From an uncultured Sphingomonadaceae bacterium (GTDB taxonomy: Bacteria > Pseudomonadota > Alphaproteobacteria > Sphingomonadales > Sphingomonadaceae), in contig CANNCV010000002.1 in assembly GCA_947503245.1 (NCBI GenBank), positions 496,001-560,000 of the forward strand: a stretch of 64,000 nucleotides of DNA, read 5' to 3'. Positions 45,727 to 55,931 of the stretch are shown piece by piece (positions within the stretch are counted from its first letter, which is position 1; the number at the start of each line of letters is the position of its first letter). The notes under the pieces were generated by a model. It had not been told where the DNA came from, did no database searches, and saw only the letters and a list, made by a program, of their open reading frames with translations. Made by a program: the position numbers and the translations under genes.

Positions 45727-46749
45727 ATGTCATTTCCCAGTACAAAACTTCGCCTGCCCGGCCCGCCAGAATATGATATCTCCGTGATTATCGTCAGCTA
45801 TAATACGCGTGAGATGACAATGGCCTGTGTGCGCTCTGTGCTAGAACATAAAGCCGCGTTAAAAGTACAGATTATTGTGGTCGACAATCGCTCCAGCGAT
45901 GGCAGCAGCCAAGCACTGCGCGATGCCTTCCCCGAGATCATGGTGATAGACAGCCCCGCTAATGGCGGCTTTGCTTATGGCAATGCTATTGGCTTTGAAC
46001 AGGCATTGGGCAAATATATATTATTGCTCAACCCCGACACACAGATTTTCGAAGGCGGATTGCAAGCCTGTATTGAGCATATGGACAGCAACCCAAAAAC
46101 CGGCATTCTGGGCCCGCGCGTTCGATTGGAAAATGGCGATCAACAATCCAGCATGATCCGTTTTTTAAGCCTGACGCAATTGTTCTGGATAATCTTTATG
46201 CCCAGCATATGGATGCGCAAAACCAGCTTATTTGGTGATTTACGCTATGCCGATCTGTCTCGGGACGCCATCAATAATGTCGATGCTGTCTCGGGCTGCT
46301 TCATGTTTGCGCGCCGCGCTGTTCTGGAAGAGGTTGGCAGTTTGGACACACGCTTTTTCATGTATGGCGAAGAAGCGGAATGGTGCGCGCGAACCGGCAA
46401 GGCTGGTTGGGACATTGTGTATAACCCGCATATCGAAATTTTGCATCATGGCGCAGCCAGCACTGCCCATATGAGCGAGTGGAAAGCCATTGAGATGACC
46501 AGAGGTCATATCCTGTTTTTGCGCTTTACCCGCGGCGCTGGCGTGGCGTGGCTTGGCACATTGTTGATGACATTGCGCGATATGGTGCGCATCCCCTATT
46601 ATGCTGGTGTCACCATCTTAAAAGGCTTCAAAGCACCAGAAGGCGCCAAACCCTGGTGGGCCAGATTAAAGTTTGAACTAGCGGCATTATTCAACTTGCC
46701 AGCGGGTCAAACCATAAAATTACCCGATCCAAAGAGCGTAAAACGTTGA
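45727..46749 (+). CDS. GT2-family glycosyltransferase
   Basis: 340 residues, GT-A fold: ISVIIVSYNTREMTMACVRSVLEH, IIVVDNRSSDGSSQ, LLLNPDTQI (the DxD-like site), then VSGCFMFARRAVLEEVGSLDTRFFMYGEEAEWCAR as in rhamnosyltransferase-like GT2 enzymes. Substrate dTDP-rhamnose is plausible given the rfb genes. The stop overlaps the start of the sulfotransferase gene. Confidence 0.92.
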   Translation: MSFPSTKLRLPGPPEYDISVIIVSYNTREMTMACVRSVLEHKAALKVQIIVVDNRSSDGSSQALRDAFPEIMVIDSPANGGFAYGNAIGFEQALGKYILLLNPDTQIFEGGLQACIEHMDSNPKTGILGPRVRLENGDQQSSMIRFLSLTQLFWIIFMPSIWMRKTSLFGDLRYADLSRDAINNVDAVSGCFMFARRAVLEEVGSLDTRFFMYGEEAEWCARTGKAGWDIVYNPHIEILHHGAASTAHMSEWKAIEMTRGHILFLRFTRGAGVAWLGTLLMTLRDMVRIPYYAGVTILKGFKAPEGAKPWWARLKFELAALFNLPAGQTIKLPDPKSVKR

Positions 46750-47693
46750 GCAACCCTCTTAAAAAACTGGCCATTTCGGCCATTCGGACGGGCGGGCATG
46801 TCGTGATGCTGCCCTTTGAGAAAACGGCCAAGCCTGCCTCAATCAGAATGCCGCCAGTTTTTATTATTGGCGCGCCGCGTTCAGGTACATCTTTGCTCTA
46901 TGAATTGATGATCACCCGGCTGCGCTTTGCCTATATATCCAATGCGGCACACCGGTTTTTCCGTACGCCGTTAACCGCCACTCGGCTTTTCAAAAATGCT
47001 ATTGCCAATTGGCGCGGCGATTTTAGCAGCAGCTACGGCCATATTGATGGTTGGGGAGCGCCCAATGAAGGTGGATGGGTCTGGCAGCGCTGGCTTGCCG
47101 ATAGCGATTGGACTGATGGCGCAGATATATCGTCTTCAGATATTGAGGAACTGCGCGCATTGACCACTGGCCTTTCCAGTATAATGGCCGCGCCCTTTCT
47201 CAACAAAAATGTCATGCACTCAAACCGGCTGCGGCTGATGCATAAGATTTGGCCTGATGCTTTATATCTAGAGGTGAAAAGAGATGTTCGGGATAATGCC
47301 CGTTCCATCATCCGTGCAGAGCGTGTCGAGGCCGGCCCTGAAACAACAGCCGATGTCTGGTGGTCGGTGCGTCCCAGGCTGGCAAAAGACTTTGCTGGCA
47401 AGTCGGATACAGAACGTGCCATTGCACAAGTCATAGGAGTCTCACGTGATATTGCGGATGATATCCCCCATCTGGGACCTGATCGCCTGCACATTGTCGA
47501 CTATGGTGACCTGTGCGCCGAACCTGAAACTGCACTTATGGGCATTCAGCAATTTTTGGGGTCGCATGGCTGCATGGCTGAACAAAGAATGGCTGTACCA
47601 GAAAGCTTTCCTATACGTCCCTCACGTCTCTTATCTGAGAAAGACGAAGCGATAATGGATCAGACATTATCGTCTCTGGGCAAAGATATCTGA
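46746..47693 (+). CDS. Sulfotransferase family protein (EPS region)
   Basis: 315 residues from a TTG overlapping the GT2 stop (in-frame ATG 46806 is the alternative). PAPS-binding motif VFIIGAPRSGTSLLYELM (about residues 37-54); the 3'-phosphate region is LEVKRDVRDNARSIIRAE. It probably sulfates a sugar of the polymer, as it lies between a glycosyltransferase and a flippase gene. Confidence 0.87.
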   Translation: MSNPLKKLAISAIRTGGHVVMLPFEKTAKPASIRMPPVFIIGAPRSGTSLLYELMITRLRFAYISNAAHRFFRTPLTATRLFKNAIANWRGDFSSSYGHIDGWGAPNEGGWVWQRWLADSDWTDGADISSSDIEELRALTTGLSSIMAAPFLNKNVMHSNRLRLMHKIWPDALYLEVKRDVRDNARSIIRAERVEAGPETTADVWWSVRPRLAKDFAGKSDTERAIAQVIGVSRDIADDIPHLGPDRLHIVDYGDLCAEPETALMGIQQFLGSHGCMAEQRMAVPESFPIRPSRLLSEKDEAIMDQTLSSLGKDI

Positions 47694-47697
47694 TCCC

Positions 47698-48957
47698 ATG
47701 GACAGGATCCTGCACATGATACGCCATGGCGGCACAGCAATGATTGCCAGCTTGGTAAATCTTGTTCTGCGTCTGGGACGGATCAAGCTTCTCGCGGCTT
47801 TTTTAGGGCCTGAGGGCCTTGGGCTGATAGGTTTGATTACCAATTTTATTGAGATGATTGGCAGCATTGTCAGCACTGGATATACCGGCACTTTAAACCG
47901 CGAATTGGCTCGCCAAGAAGATAGCAAGACCGCTAATGCATTGATTGTTGCTGCGATTATCCTCTTCGCGGCAAGTGCAGCTCTTATCATCATTCCTGCA
48001 GTGATCATTTTCTTTGTCTATTCCCCTAATATCAATCTGGGTTGGGGCGGATTTGTTGCATTGGTCATCGCTGTATTGTTCGCCGCGCTGGCACGGCTTT
48101 TCTATGGTTTCTATTATGGCTTTCAGCTGAGCGGCAGGCTTTTGATTGTTTCAAGCGGTTCGGCATTTTTGAACCTGCTATTTGTCGCATGGCTGGTCTG
48201 GCAAGGTTATGAGGCCCCCTTGGTTTATTCCGTGGCGACGCCCGTTTTTCTATTTGCGGTCAGCGCAGCCATCATCATGCCGTATCTGATAAAGAATTTC
48301 CGCTGGACGCGGCCCGAAGGCACTGAGCATTATCGCACTATATTGCGCATGGCAGGGCCCATTGTTTTCACCACGATGCTGGCTCCTGTAACGCTGTTCT
48401 ATATTCGCAGCTTTACCGATATTAATCTGGGCGCCGTTGCTCTGGGTCTAATACAACCTGGCCTGCAACTGGTCGCCCTTATCGCTCTGCTTTTCTCCAG
48501 CTTTGCGGGCATGACCATTGTCCGCTGGGATCAATCTGGTGAGAAAGCATTTTCGCGCAAGCAGTTAGCTCTGCTTGGTACGGCTCTGCTGATATCCGCG
48601 ATTGGCATACCGTTATTATTTGTAACGGAAACCTTGCAAATCTGGGTTTTGAGAATCTTGTTCAGCGAAGAGTTTTTGCCCGCTTTGGCAACTTTGCCCT
48701 GGTTTCTCTCTGGCGAAGTGCTGCGCATTAGTGGCTTCTTTCTCAATCAGACTTTTATATCCAAAGGGTATAACTGGTACACTTTAATACCCAAAAGCTG
48801 CTTTGCACTCACCGTGATAACATGTCTGCATTATGGGTTTGGCACATCGATAGTCGATATCGCGATGGCCTATTGCATCGGCAATATCATATTCCTCTTG
48901 CTGTCAATCATCATGTTTTTGTGGGTCCAGCAAAAAAGCCGCACGCGGCAAGCCTGA
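47698..48957 (+). CDS. Wzx-type oligosaccharide flippase
   Basis: 419 residues with about twelve membrane helices. The N-terminus (HMIRHGGTAMIASLVNLVLRLGRIKLLAAFLGPEGLGLIGL) matches O-antigen translocases of the MATE/MOP superfamily. It flips the undecaprenyl-linked repeat unit to the periplasm. It starts 4 bp after the sulfotransferase stop; the next gene (48997-49842) converges. Confidence 0.92.
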   Translation: MDRILHMIRHGGTAMIASLVNLVLRLGRIKLLAAFLGPEGLGLIGLITNFIEMIGSIVSTGYTGTLNRELARQEDSKTANALIVAAIILFAASAALIIIPAVIIFFVYSPNINLGWGGFVALVIAVLFAALARLFYGFYYGFQLSGRLLIVSSGSAFLNLLFVAWLVWQGYEAPLVYSVATPVFLFAVSAAIIMPYLIKNFRWTRPEGTEHYRTILRMAGPIVFTTMLAPVTLFYIRSFTDINLGAVALGLIQPGLQLVALIALLFSSFAGMTIVRWDQSGEKAFSRKQLALLGTALLISAIGIPLLFVTETLQIWVLRILFSEEFLPALATLPWFLSGEVLRISGFFLNQTFISKGYNWYTLIPKSCFALTVITCLHYGFGTSIVDIAMAYCIGNIIFLLLSIIMFLWVQQKSRTRQA

Positions 48958-48996
48958 GATTACCGCCTCAATCACATGTGTCCGGCAAATATACGC

Positions 48997-49842
48997 TTAA
49001 TAGCCATGGCCTGCCAGTATATCTGCCATAGCCTCAGCAGCGTCTAGATATTCAGCATTTTTGCGATATGCATAGGCCCGGCTTGGGTCAGGGCTAATAC
49101 CTTCGGGCAGGCTGGTCCCGGCTTCAACACCCGCGAAATCGGCAACTTGTTGATGCAGATTTTCAAAATCCGTCAGATAATCCTCATAACGCAATGTCAT
49201 TTGCTGCTCTGCAGGAATGTCCGCCAGATAGTGATCCAGCGCATTTTCATATTCATTCCATATGTCCACGCCGCCTTTGAGCGAGTCACAGCGTATGGCA
49301 TCAATGGTTCTGTTGCGTGCTGGCCAGGTAATGCCCAATTGGGTTTTGCGGCTATACGTGCCCAAATTGGGCTTATTCTTACGGTATCGTGTGCGCAAGC
49401 TGGCCGCGACATCCATGCCATGACGCTGAATACGCAGCAATTTTGCATTGGGGAAAATCTTTAGCCAGACAGGCAAAGTAATACTGGTCCGCGGGTCCTT
49501 AAAACCCCATAAAAATGGAATATCAGTGCTTATCCGCATTTTGGCGGTCAGCAATTTGGAGCCGAAATAGCTTCTGGTTTGCAAACCCGATAATCGGCTC
49601 TGTGCATAATCGGCCAAACGCTCGACATGAACAGCATCTTCCAGCATTTCCAACGCCGGTACAGGCCGGTCCCAATCAGTTCCAGCCATGCGCAGCATCC
49701 ACCGGTTAAGATAGAGGAAAAACAATGCCTCATCATCGCCTTGGATTTTGTCCCCAAGAAAAACCCCTTGCTGGCGCAATATACGTGTCAGCATAGATGT
49801 GCCCGAACGGTGCATTCCCAGAATTATCAGCGGTTGATTCAT
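48997..49842 (-). CDS. Sulfotransferase family protein (second in EPS region)
   Basis: 281 residues from ATG 49842 (GGGGGA 4 nt upstream); the in-frame ATG at 49854 is less likely. N-terminal PLIILGMHRSGTSMLTRILRQ is the PAPS-binding P-loop. The segment LLRIQRHGMDVAASLRTRY matches the 3'-phosphate-binding site. The acceptor is unknown. It stands alone on the minus strand between the flippase and the ligase-like gene. Confidence 0.85.
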   Translation of the reverse strand: MNQPLIILGMHRSGTSMLTRILRQQGVFLGDKIQGDDEALFFLYLNRWMLRMAGTDWDRPVPALEMLEDAVHVERLADYAQSRLSGLQTRSYFGSKLLTAKMRISTDIPFLWGFKDPRTSITLPVWLKIFPNAKLLRIQRHGMDVAASLRTRYRKNKPNLGTYSRKTQLGITWPARNRTIDAIRCDSLKGGVDIWNEYENALDHYLADIPAEQQMTLRYEDYLTDFENLHQQVADFAGVEAGTSLPEGISPDPSRAYAYRKNAEYLDAAEAMADILAGHGY

Positions 49843-50227
49843 CAATTCCCCCATTATCGTAAAGGCCTCACCGTCATAAAGGCAGAGCCATTAACGCAGC
49901 ATATTCCCTGCAATGCCATGACAAGGTGCCAAAAAGCAAAGCAGTCATCAGCCGTTCACCATTGCGCGGCCATATATAGTGCGCAGCAAGAATAGCCAGA
50001 AAGAATCTGCTTTGCAGAATATCTGCCTTAAAATTGCGGCATGTTATAAGAGTGTATTTCCAAAGGGTTCCTATGATGAAGGCAGGGAACTATAAGATTG
50101 ACGACGATAACCAGTGATCATAATAGCGTGCCGCGCGGCTTCAGGTTAGATCATAACCATAAAGGCCAATTACGGACCGCGATTATGGGGCTGTTAAATA
50201 ACGAAATTTTGGGGTGTATTGGGGGCA
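49843..50227. other. Divergent intergenic region, no gene recognised
   Basis: 385 bp between the minus-strand sulfotransferase gene and the plus-strand ligase/polymerase-like gene. No coding frame with a Shine-Dalgarno sequence or known motif, no clear hairpin and no sigma54 or LuxO-type site was seen. It should hold promoters for both flanking genes. Confidence 0.5.
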
Positions 50228-51640
50228 ATGGCTACCACCTTTAATCAAAATAGACGCAATGGTGCGATCAATTCATGGCGGCAAGACATGAATGCGCAGA
50301 CTATTGCGACCTTTGCTTTCCTTATCATTGCGCTTCTGCTGGGCGGCGGTGGGTCGCGTTTTGCTATGCAGGAAATGCTGGTCTATTTGGCCGCAATACC
50401 GGCATTGGCTCTGACTTTTGCACAGAATAATGCGCTAGGCACAACCACTCGGTATTTGCGCCCGGCCAAATATTTTGTCTTAGCCGTCCTCTTTATAACA
50501 GTTTTGCAAATTGTCCCGCTGCCGCCTTCTATCTGGACGGCGCTACCCGGACAGGAAACACTCACCGAAGCTGCGGCTATTGTCGGTCAGGCGGATAGTT
50601 GGCGTGCATGGTCGATCAATCCTGAAAAAACTCTTGCCTCGGGGCTATATATCCTTGTGCCAGCGACAGCATTTTTTGCGGTCAGTAGGTTGACCACAGA
50701 AAATCAGATACGCCTTATTGGATGCATGGTGGCAGTAGCAGCCGTGCATATGCTTGTTTCTCTGGGCCAATCACTATCTGGCGGCCAAAGTTTTTATATG
50801 TATCAAACAACCCATATGGGCTTGCCCATCGGTATTTTTGCCAATCGCAATCATGCCGCCATGATGTTCCTATTGTGCTTGATATTGTCACCAGCCTTAC
50901 TTGCAGCCCGTCTCAATTCAGCGGCGCCTTTCCGCAAGATGCTGTTCGGCGTCGCAGCTTTGGCTTTCGCTATCGCAATTCTTGCGACATCCAGCCGCGC
51001 CATCACTGTGCTGCTCGGCTTGTCCATCGTCTTTATTGCACTGATATCCATTCCTAGCCAACACCGTAGAAAAGGCGTGTTCGCAGTATTGGCCGGCGCA
51101 ATTGCAACCATTGCTGTCGTTCTGGCAGCATGGTGGAACAACAATCTGGGAAGCCTGCAGAATCTTGGTGAGCGTTTTCAGCAATCCGATGATCATCGCT
51201 ATGAGTTTTGGCCAGAGACAATTGCTGCTGCGGGGCAATATTTCCCGTTCGGGTCCGGCATTGGAACCTTTGACGAAGCATTTAGAGGTCAGGAAAGCCT
51301 TGATATTGTGGGCACGCATTATGTGAACCATGCGCATAATGACTATATTGAACTGATAATCGAAAATGGCATTATTGGCGTTTTCATCGTATTAGCTCTC
51401 ATCGCTATACTCATTCCAGCTATCAGGTTTATTATACGCGGTCACGCGGCTAAGCAATTGACAGATTTGCCCTTGCTTGGCCTTTTGGCTGTCACAGCCA
51501 TTGCGTTTCATTCATTGGTTGATTATCCGCTGCGAAGTCTGGCTTTGGCTGCTATGGCGGGCGCAATATTTGCGATCTGTCTATCTGTACTGGGTGGGAG
51601 ACATGCAATTACATCTATTGACAGTGTTAACAAAAAATAG
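50228..51640 (+). CDS. O-antigen ligase/polymerase family membrane protein
   Basis: About 470 residues, some twelve helices. The Wzy_C/WaaL-type periplasmic motif is FPFGSGIGTFDEAFRGQE followed by VNHAHNDYIELIIENGIIGV (conserved H-A-H-N-D-x-x-E-x-x-x-E-x-G). It is upstream of the Wza/Wzc-like genes. With 42569-43906 it gives two polymerase/ligase-like proteins. The start is uncertain: ATG 50228 or ATG 50288. Confidence 0.87.
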   Translation: MATTFNQNRRNGAINSWRQDMNAQTIATFAFLIIALLLGGGGSRFAMQEMLVYLAAIPALALTFAQNNALGTTTRYLRPAKYFVLAVLFITVLQIVPLPPSIWTALPGQETLTEAAAIVGQADSWRAWSINPEKTLASGLYILVPATAFFAVSRLTTENQIRLIGCMVAVAAVHMLVSLGQSLSGGQSFYMYQTTHMGLPIGIFANRNHAAMMFLLCLILSPALLAARLNSAAPFRKMLFGVAALAFAIAILATSSRAITVLLGLSIVFIALISIPSQHRRKGVFAVLAGAIATIAVVLAAWWNNNLGSLQNLGERFQQSDDHRYEFWPETIAAAGQYFPFGSGIGTFDEAFRGQESLDIVGTHYVNHAHNDYIELIIENGIIGVFIVLALIAILIPAIRFIIRGHAAKQLTDLPLLGLLAVTAIAFHSLVDYPLRSLALAAMAGAIFAICLSVLGGRHAITSIDSVNKK

Positions 51641-51794
51641 CCGAAAGGGTTTTAACCCTTCACGCTAAGGCAGGAATGGTCTAGGCGAAGTGAAGCGATT
51701 AAGGGAGTTGAGGGGTTTTTCTCCTCATGGAACGTAAAGTTCAGATTTTGATGAAAAAGCAATGCAGTAATTGGCTGCTTACAAGGGCAATAAC

Positions 51795-52496
51795 GTGAAG
51801 AAAATCATCCAGTGGACATTTTTATCCGGAGCGGCGTTACTGATGGCGGGGTGCCAAGCCAGCCGGACCATCGTCCCGGGTACTGTTGCTGCAGATACCA
51901 GTGGTCTAGCAGAGTCAGCCGAAAATAACGGTGATTTATATCCGGATTATAAAATCGGCCCTGATGATATTTTGGCTATTAATGTTTTTCGAGAGCCGGA
52001 CCTTAGCGCTGAATCTGTACGGGTCGATTCTTCTGGCAGGTTTGAAATGCCGCTCATTGGCCGTGTGAATGCCGTCAACAGAACACCTGATGACCTTTCC
52101 CAAGAAATCACACAGCGGCTAAATGAACGCTTTTTGGTCAACCCTAATGTTTCGGTGAACCTGATAGAAAGCAACTCAAAACGCATAACGGTTGAAGGCG
52201 AAGTAGAATCGCCCGGCGTATTCCCTATGAGCGGTCGTAGCAATTTGCTGAGCAGTGTTGCTCTTGCTGGCGGCCCGGGAGCTGCTGCGAAACTTAATCA
52301 AATTGCTGTTTTTCGCAAAGTTAACGGGCAAAATATGGTCGCTGTATTTGACCTTGCACAAATACGGTCTGGCGAAATGGCCAACCCCGATATTCTTCCA
52401 GGAGATATTGTTGTCGTCGGTTTCTCAAGCCTGCGCAAAGGCTTTGAGGATGTCATCGGCATTGCTCCTATTTTCGCAATTTTCAGAGCGTTCTAA
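51795..52496 (+). CDS. Wza-like polysaccharide export lipoprotein (second copy)
   Basis: 233 residues from a GTG at 51795 (AAGGG 7 nt upstream). Lipobox LMAGC near residue 21. Poly_export domain around YKIGPDDILAINVFREPDLS; SLBB domain with RITVEGEVESPGVFPM. Shorter than the 393-residue protein at 921-2102, so it belongs to a smaller Wza class. It is followed by the BY-kinase gene after 37 bp. Confidence 0.9.
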   Translation: MKKIIQWTFLSGAALLMAGCQASRTIVPGTVAADTSGLAESAENNGDLYPDYKIGPDDILAINVFREPDLSAESVRVDSSGRFEMPLIGRVNAVNRTPDDLSQEITQRLNERFLVNPNVSVNLIESNSKRITVEGEVESPGVFPMSGRSNLLSSVALAGGPGAAAKLNQIAVFRKVNGQNMVAVFDLAQIRSGEMANPDILPGDIVVVGFSSLRKGFEDVIGIAPIFAIFRAF

Positions 52497-52533
52497 TTTA
52501 CTGCGCTATTTTTTCTAAAGAGACTTACCGATT

Positions 52534-54699
52534 ATGAATAGCTCCGAACTGGAACATACAGAAATTGTTGACGAACCGGCAGGTTTCTCCATCAATTTCA
52601 GCGAAATCAAATCCATGCTGTATCGCCAGCGTTATATCATTGCTGCTATAATCTTGTTGGCATTGCTCATTGGCCTGGTCATCACGCTTTTGTCGCCTGC
52701 AGTTTATCAAGCAGAAACCAAAATCCAGATAGACCCGGACAGTAATGACGTTTTGCAGGATGAGGCAGATTTTCGTGGGCGTCTGCGCGGCGCGGATGTG
52801 CAACGCTATCTCAATGCGCAGTTGGACATTATTAAAAGCCGCAACATGGCAACCCGTGTTGCTGCCGATCTTCGTTTGAATGCCAATGACAATTTTCTGG
52901 TAAAAATGGGCGTCGAACCTGCGGAGCTTGGCGAGAATGGCAAGACAATACAGGCTGCTAAGCTCGATCAGATCGTTGCTGTGCTTGTTAACAATGTCGA
53001 TATTACATTGCCTTTCGGTAATAAGGTCGCAACTCTGACCTTTGATAGCCGCGATCAAGATCTGGCGACAAAAGTCGTTAATGCTTATGCAAAAAACCTG
53101 ATTACTGCGAATATCGATCAGCGTTTTCAGGCAAGTTCTTATGCTCGTGATTTTCTCGAAAAAGAAATTGCCGATGCCAAACAGCGGTTGGAAGATGCTG
53201 AGCGTGAGGCTATTCTTTATGCTCGCAACACACAGATTATTGATGCCAGCGATGGCGTGAGCACTGCCGAAGGTGAAGGCGGGCCACGCTCCATCACGAC
53301 TGCCAATCTCGTGCAAATGAACGCAGACCTCGCTGCTGCAAGAACGGCGCGTATTTTGGCGGAAGAGAAATATCAAGCAACCCGCAACAAATCACCTTTG
53401 CAAATTGCCGATGTTCAGCGAGACCCTGTTGTTCAGCGACTACTGGCTGAAAAAGCGGCAAAAGATGCGGAGCTACGTGAACTGCTTAACCGCTATAAAG
53501 CTGACCATCCCGCAGCACTGCAATCGCGCGCGCAAATTGATTCACTGGACTCAGAAATTTCCAATATCGCTGGCAGAATACGCGGCAGTATTCGTGCTGA
53601 ATATGATATTGCTCTGCGTCAGGAACAGTCACTCGAAGCCAATCTAAACGTTATGAAGAACGCGACTCTGGAAGAACAGAATAAGCGTGTCGAATTGAAT
53701 CTTCTGGCCCGTGAAGTCGAAACAAACCGCTCACAATACCAGTCTTTGCTGGAAAGATTTGAAGATGTGAACACAAATGCCGATATCGTAACCAACAATA
53801 TTTCGATATTGGACGAAGCACAATCGGCAGAAAAAATTGCTCCGCGCCCTGTCATCAATATGTTGCTTGCAGCATTTTTGGGCGCGGCCATTGCATTTTT
53901 CGTCGCCTTCTTGCGTGAGACCTTCGATGACTCCATTCGCACACCGGATGATGCCACCCGAAAACTTGGCCTGCCATTGCTGGGAACTACTCCGATTTAT
54001 CGTGAAGAAGAGCCGATCATTGAAACCCTTACTGATCGTAAATCAGCGATTGCGGAGGCCTATGCCTCGATCCGTTCCTCTCTCGATTTCAGCACTTCAC
54101 AAGGTGCGCCGAAGACCATATTGCTGACAAGTAGCCAGCCTTCAGAAGGTAAATCTACCAGCTCTATCGCCATTGCAGAAAGCTTTGCGCGTGCTGGCAA
54201 GAAAACATTGCTGATCGATGCCGACCTTCGTAACCCATCACTGCACCAATATCTTGGTGTGGAGAATGGCCCTGGATTTGTTGGCACTTTGACAGGCAAT
54301 GCCGATCTGAAAAACACTATCAGCCAGCCTGCCGACATGCAGTTTGCGTTCCTTTCATGCGGCCCTATTCCGCCTGATCCTACGGAGATTATTGTCAGCC
54401 ACGCCGTTGCACGGTTCGTCAAATCGCTGGAAGGCCAATATGACCATATTATTTTTGATGGTCCGCCAGTCATGGGGCTTGCCGACTCTCCGCAAATGAG
54501 CCGTGTTCTTGGCGGTACTGTCATGGTTGTAGAATCAGGACGTATTCGCGGCGGCCAAACAAAATCGGCCATTCGCCGTTTGAATGACGCCAATGCCAAT
54601 TTGCTGGGTGTTATCCTGTCTAAATTTGACGGTGTATCAAGCGGATATGGCGAATATTACGGCTATCAATATAGCTATTCCAAACGTGATGACAGGTGA
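52534..54699 (+). CDS. Wzc-like polysaccharide co-polymerase with tyrosine autokinase domain
   Basis: 721 residues. Wzz domain with first helix about residues 36-57 (QRYIIAAIILLALLIGLVITL), a long periplasmic coiled coil, and a second helix about 425-445. The cytoplasmic BY-kinase has Walker A SSQPSEGKSTSS, Walker A' TLLIDADLRNPS, Walker B HIIFDGPPVMGLAD and a C-terminal tyrosine cluster (YGEYYGYQYSYS) for autophosphorylation. It controls chain length and export with the Wza-like protein upstream. Confidence 0.95.
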   Translation: MNSSELEHTEIVDEPAGFSINFSEIKSMLYRQRYIIAAIILLALLIGLVITLLSPAVYQAETKIQIDPDSNDVLQDEADFRGRLRGADVQRYLNAQLDIIKSRNMATRVAADLRLNANDNFLVKMGVEPAELGENGKTIQAAKLDQIVAVLVNNVDITLPFGNKVATLTFDSRDQDLATKVVNAYAKNLITANIDQRFQASSYARDFLEKEIADAKQRLEDAEREAILYARNTQIIDASDGVSTAEGEGGPRSITTANLVQMNADLAAARTARILAEEKYQATRNKSPLQIADVQRDPVVQRLLAEKAAKDAELRELLNRYKADHPAALQSRAQIDSLDSEISNIAGRIRGSIRAEYDIALRQEQSLEANLNVMKNATLEEQNKRVELNLLAREVETNRSQYQSLLERFEDVNTNADIVTNNISILDEAQSAEKIAPRPVINMLLAAFLGAAIAFFVAFLRETFDDSIRTPDDATRKLGLPLLGTTPIYREEEPIIETLTDRKSAIAEAYASIRSSLDFSTSQGAPKTILLTSSQPSEGKSTSSIAIAESFARAGKKTLLIDADLRNPSLHQYLGVENGPGFVGTLTGNADLKNTISQPADMQFAFLSCGPIPPDPTEIIVSHAVARFVKSLEGQYDHIIFDGPPVMGLADSPQMSRVLGGTVMVVESGRIRGGQTKSAIRRLNDANANLLGVILSKFDGVSSGYGEYYGYQYSYSKRDDR

Positions 54700-55927
54700 T
54701 AATTCCGCTCCTTTGCCCAGCCGTTTAGCGCGCCTATCGGGCATCGTTGCGCTGCTGGCGCTGGCTATATTTGTTGTCATCGTTCAACTTGGGCAGGCTG
54801 CACTTTACGGCAAACAATGGGATGCAGCTTTGCTCTTCCCGACAAGCAAAGGAGAGGCTGCTTCCCAAATAGCTTCTCAGCTTCTGGCTGCGAAAGAGAC
54901 TGATCAGGCGAATATTCTGGCCAATAAGGCTTTGGACAGTTCTTTAACCCATGTCGAAGCGCTCAGGACAATCGGCATCACAAAATTTGCTGGTGGCGAT
55001 AAAGATAATGGCAAAAAACTGGTCTTGCTCGCCGCTGATTTGAGCTGGCGCGACAGCCCGACCCAAGCATGGCTGTTCGAACAATCGCTCATCCAGGGCG
55101 ATTATCAACAAAGTATCCAACATGCAGATGCATTGCTGCGGCGTCGCAAAGCACGCAATGAGATATTCAACATCTTCACACTTGCGGCCACTGACCCGCA
55201 ACTTGCAGAAACGGTCAGAACACAAATTGCCAATAATCCGCCATGGCGCAGTGATTTTTTTGCAGATGCGGACAAAACCATACCCGAACAATATCGCGGT
55301 TTTGACAATATCATCAACGGGCTGGCTGGCACATCATCGCCAGTAACCCGTGACGAATTGATGCCCTATGCAAACATGCTGGTAAAAACCGGCAATGTTG
55401 CACGCGCCCTGAAGACATGGACCAATATTTTCCCAGCAGAAAGTGCGCTGGTCCCTGCTGACGGGTCACTCCCCTTGCAATGGCCGCAAGGTGAGAGTTC
55501 AGACAGACCATCGCCCACAGATTGGAAATTTCGTAATAGCCGTTCTTTCACGACATATGTTGACGGTACGATAGGCGAAGATGGGGCCACATTAACATTG
55601 GAACTTGATCGCAGAGCCATAGGCAGGATTGCGCAGCGGGCCCTTATTGTGCCGCCCGGCAAAGTTTCCATTCAGATGACAAATGATACGGCAGATATTA
55701 GAGATTTGCGCAAATTGCGCTGGTATTTTGAATGCAATGCCGCAAATTCTGGCAAGCAGAACGAAATACTCCTTGCTCCATCTGCTGAAGACCCTTTGAT
55801 ATGGGAGGGCGAGATAGATCGGACATGCCCAGTTTACAATCTGGTTATGGCCGTCAAGCTTGGCGGTTTGCAAGCACAAGGGTCCGTTTCACTGGGGGCG
55901 GTGACGGTGCGCCATTCAGCGCAATAA
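54689..55927 (+). CDS. Membrane-anchored protein of unknown function, EPS operon
   Basis: 412 residues from ATG 54689, overlapping the end of the kinase gene by 11 bp in another frame. One N-terminal membrane helix (about residues 15-37). Then an alpha-helical region with TPR-like repeats (LAAKETDQANILANKALDSSLTHVEALRTIG, then LFEQSLIQGDYQQSI). The C-terminal part is beta-rich. No family was recognised. Its place directly after wza-wzc suggests a periplasmic role in assembly. Any start between 54584 and 54689 would lie inside the kinase gene. Confidence 0.75.
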   Translation: MTGDNSAPLPSRLARLSGIVALLALAIFVVIVQLGQAALYGKQWDAALLFPTSKGEAASQIASQLLAAKETDQANILANKALDSSLTHVEALRTIGITKFAGGDKDNGKKLVLLAADLSWRDSPTQAWLFEQSLIQGDYQQSIQHADALLRRRKARNEIFNIFTLAATDPQLAETVRTQIANNPPWRSDFFADADKTIPEQYRGFDNIINGLAGTSSPVTRDELMPYANMLVKTGNVARALKTWTNIFPAESALVPADGSLPLQWPQGESSDRPSPTDWKFRNSRSFTTYVDGTIGEDGATLTLELDRRAIGRIAQRALIVPPGKVSIQMTNDTADIRDLRKLRWYFECNAANSGKQNEILLAPSAEDPLIWEGEIDRTCPVYNLVMAVKLGGLQAQGSVSLGAVTVRHSAQ

Positions 55928-55931
55928 CAGT

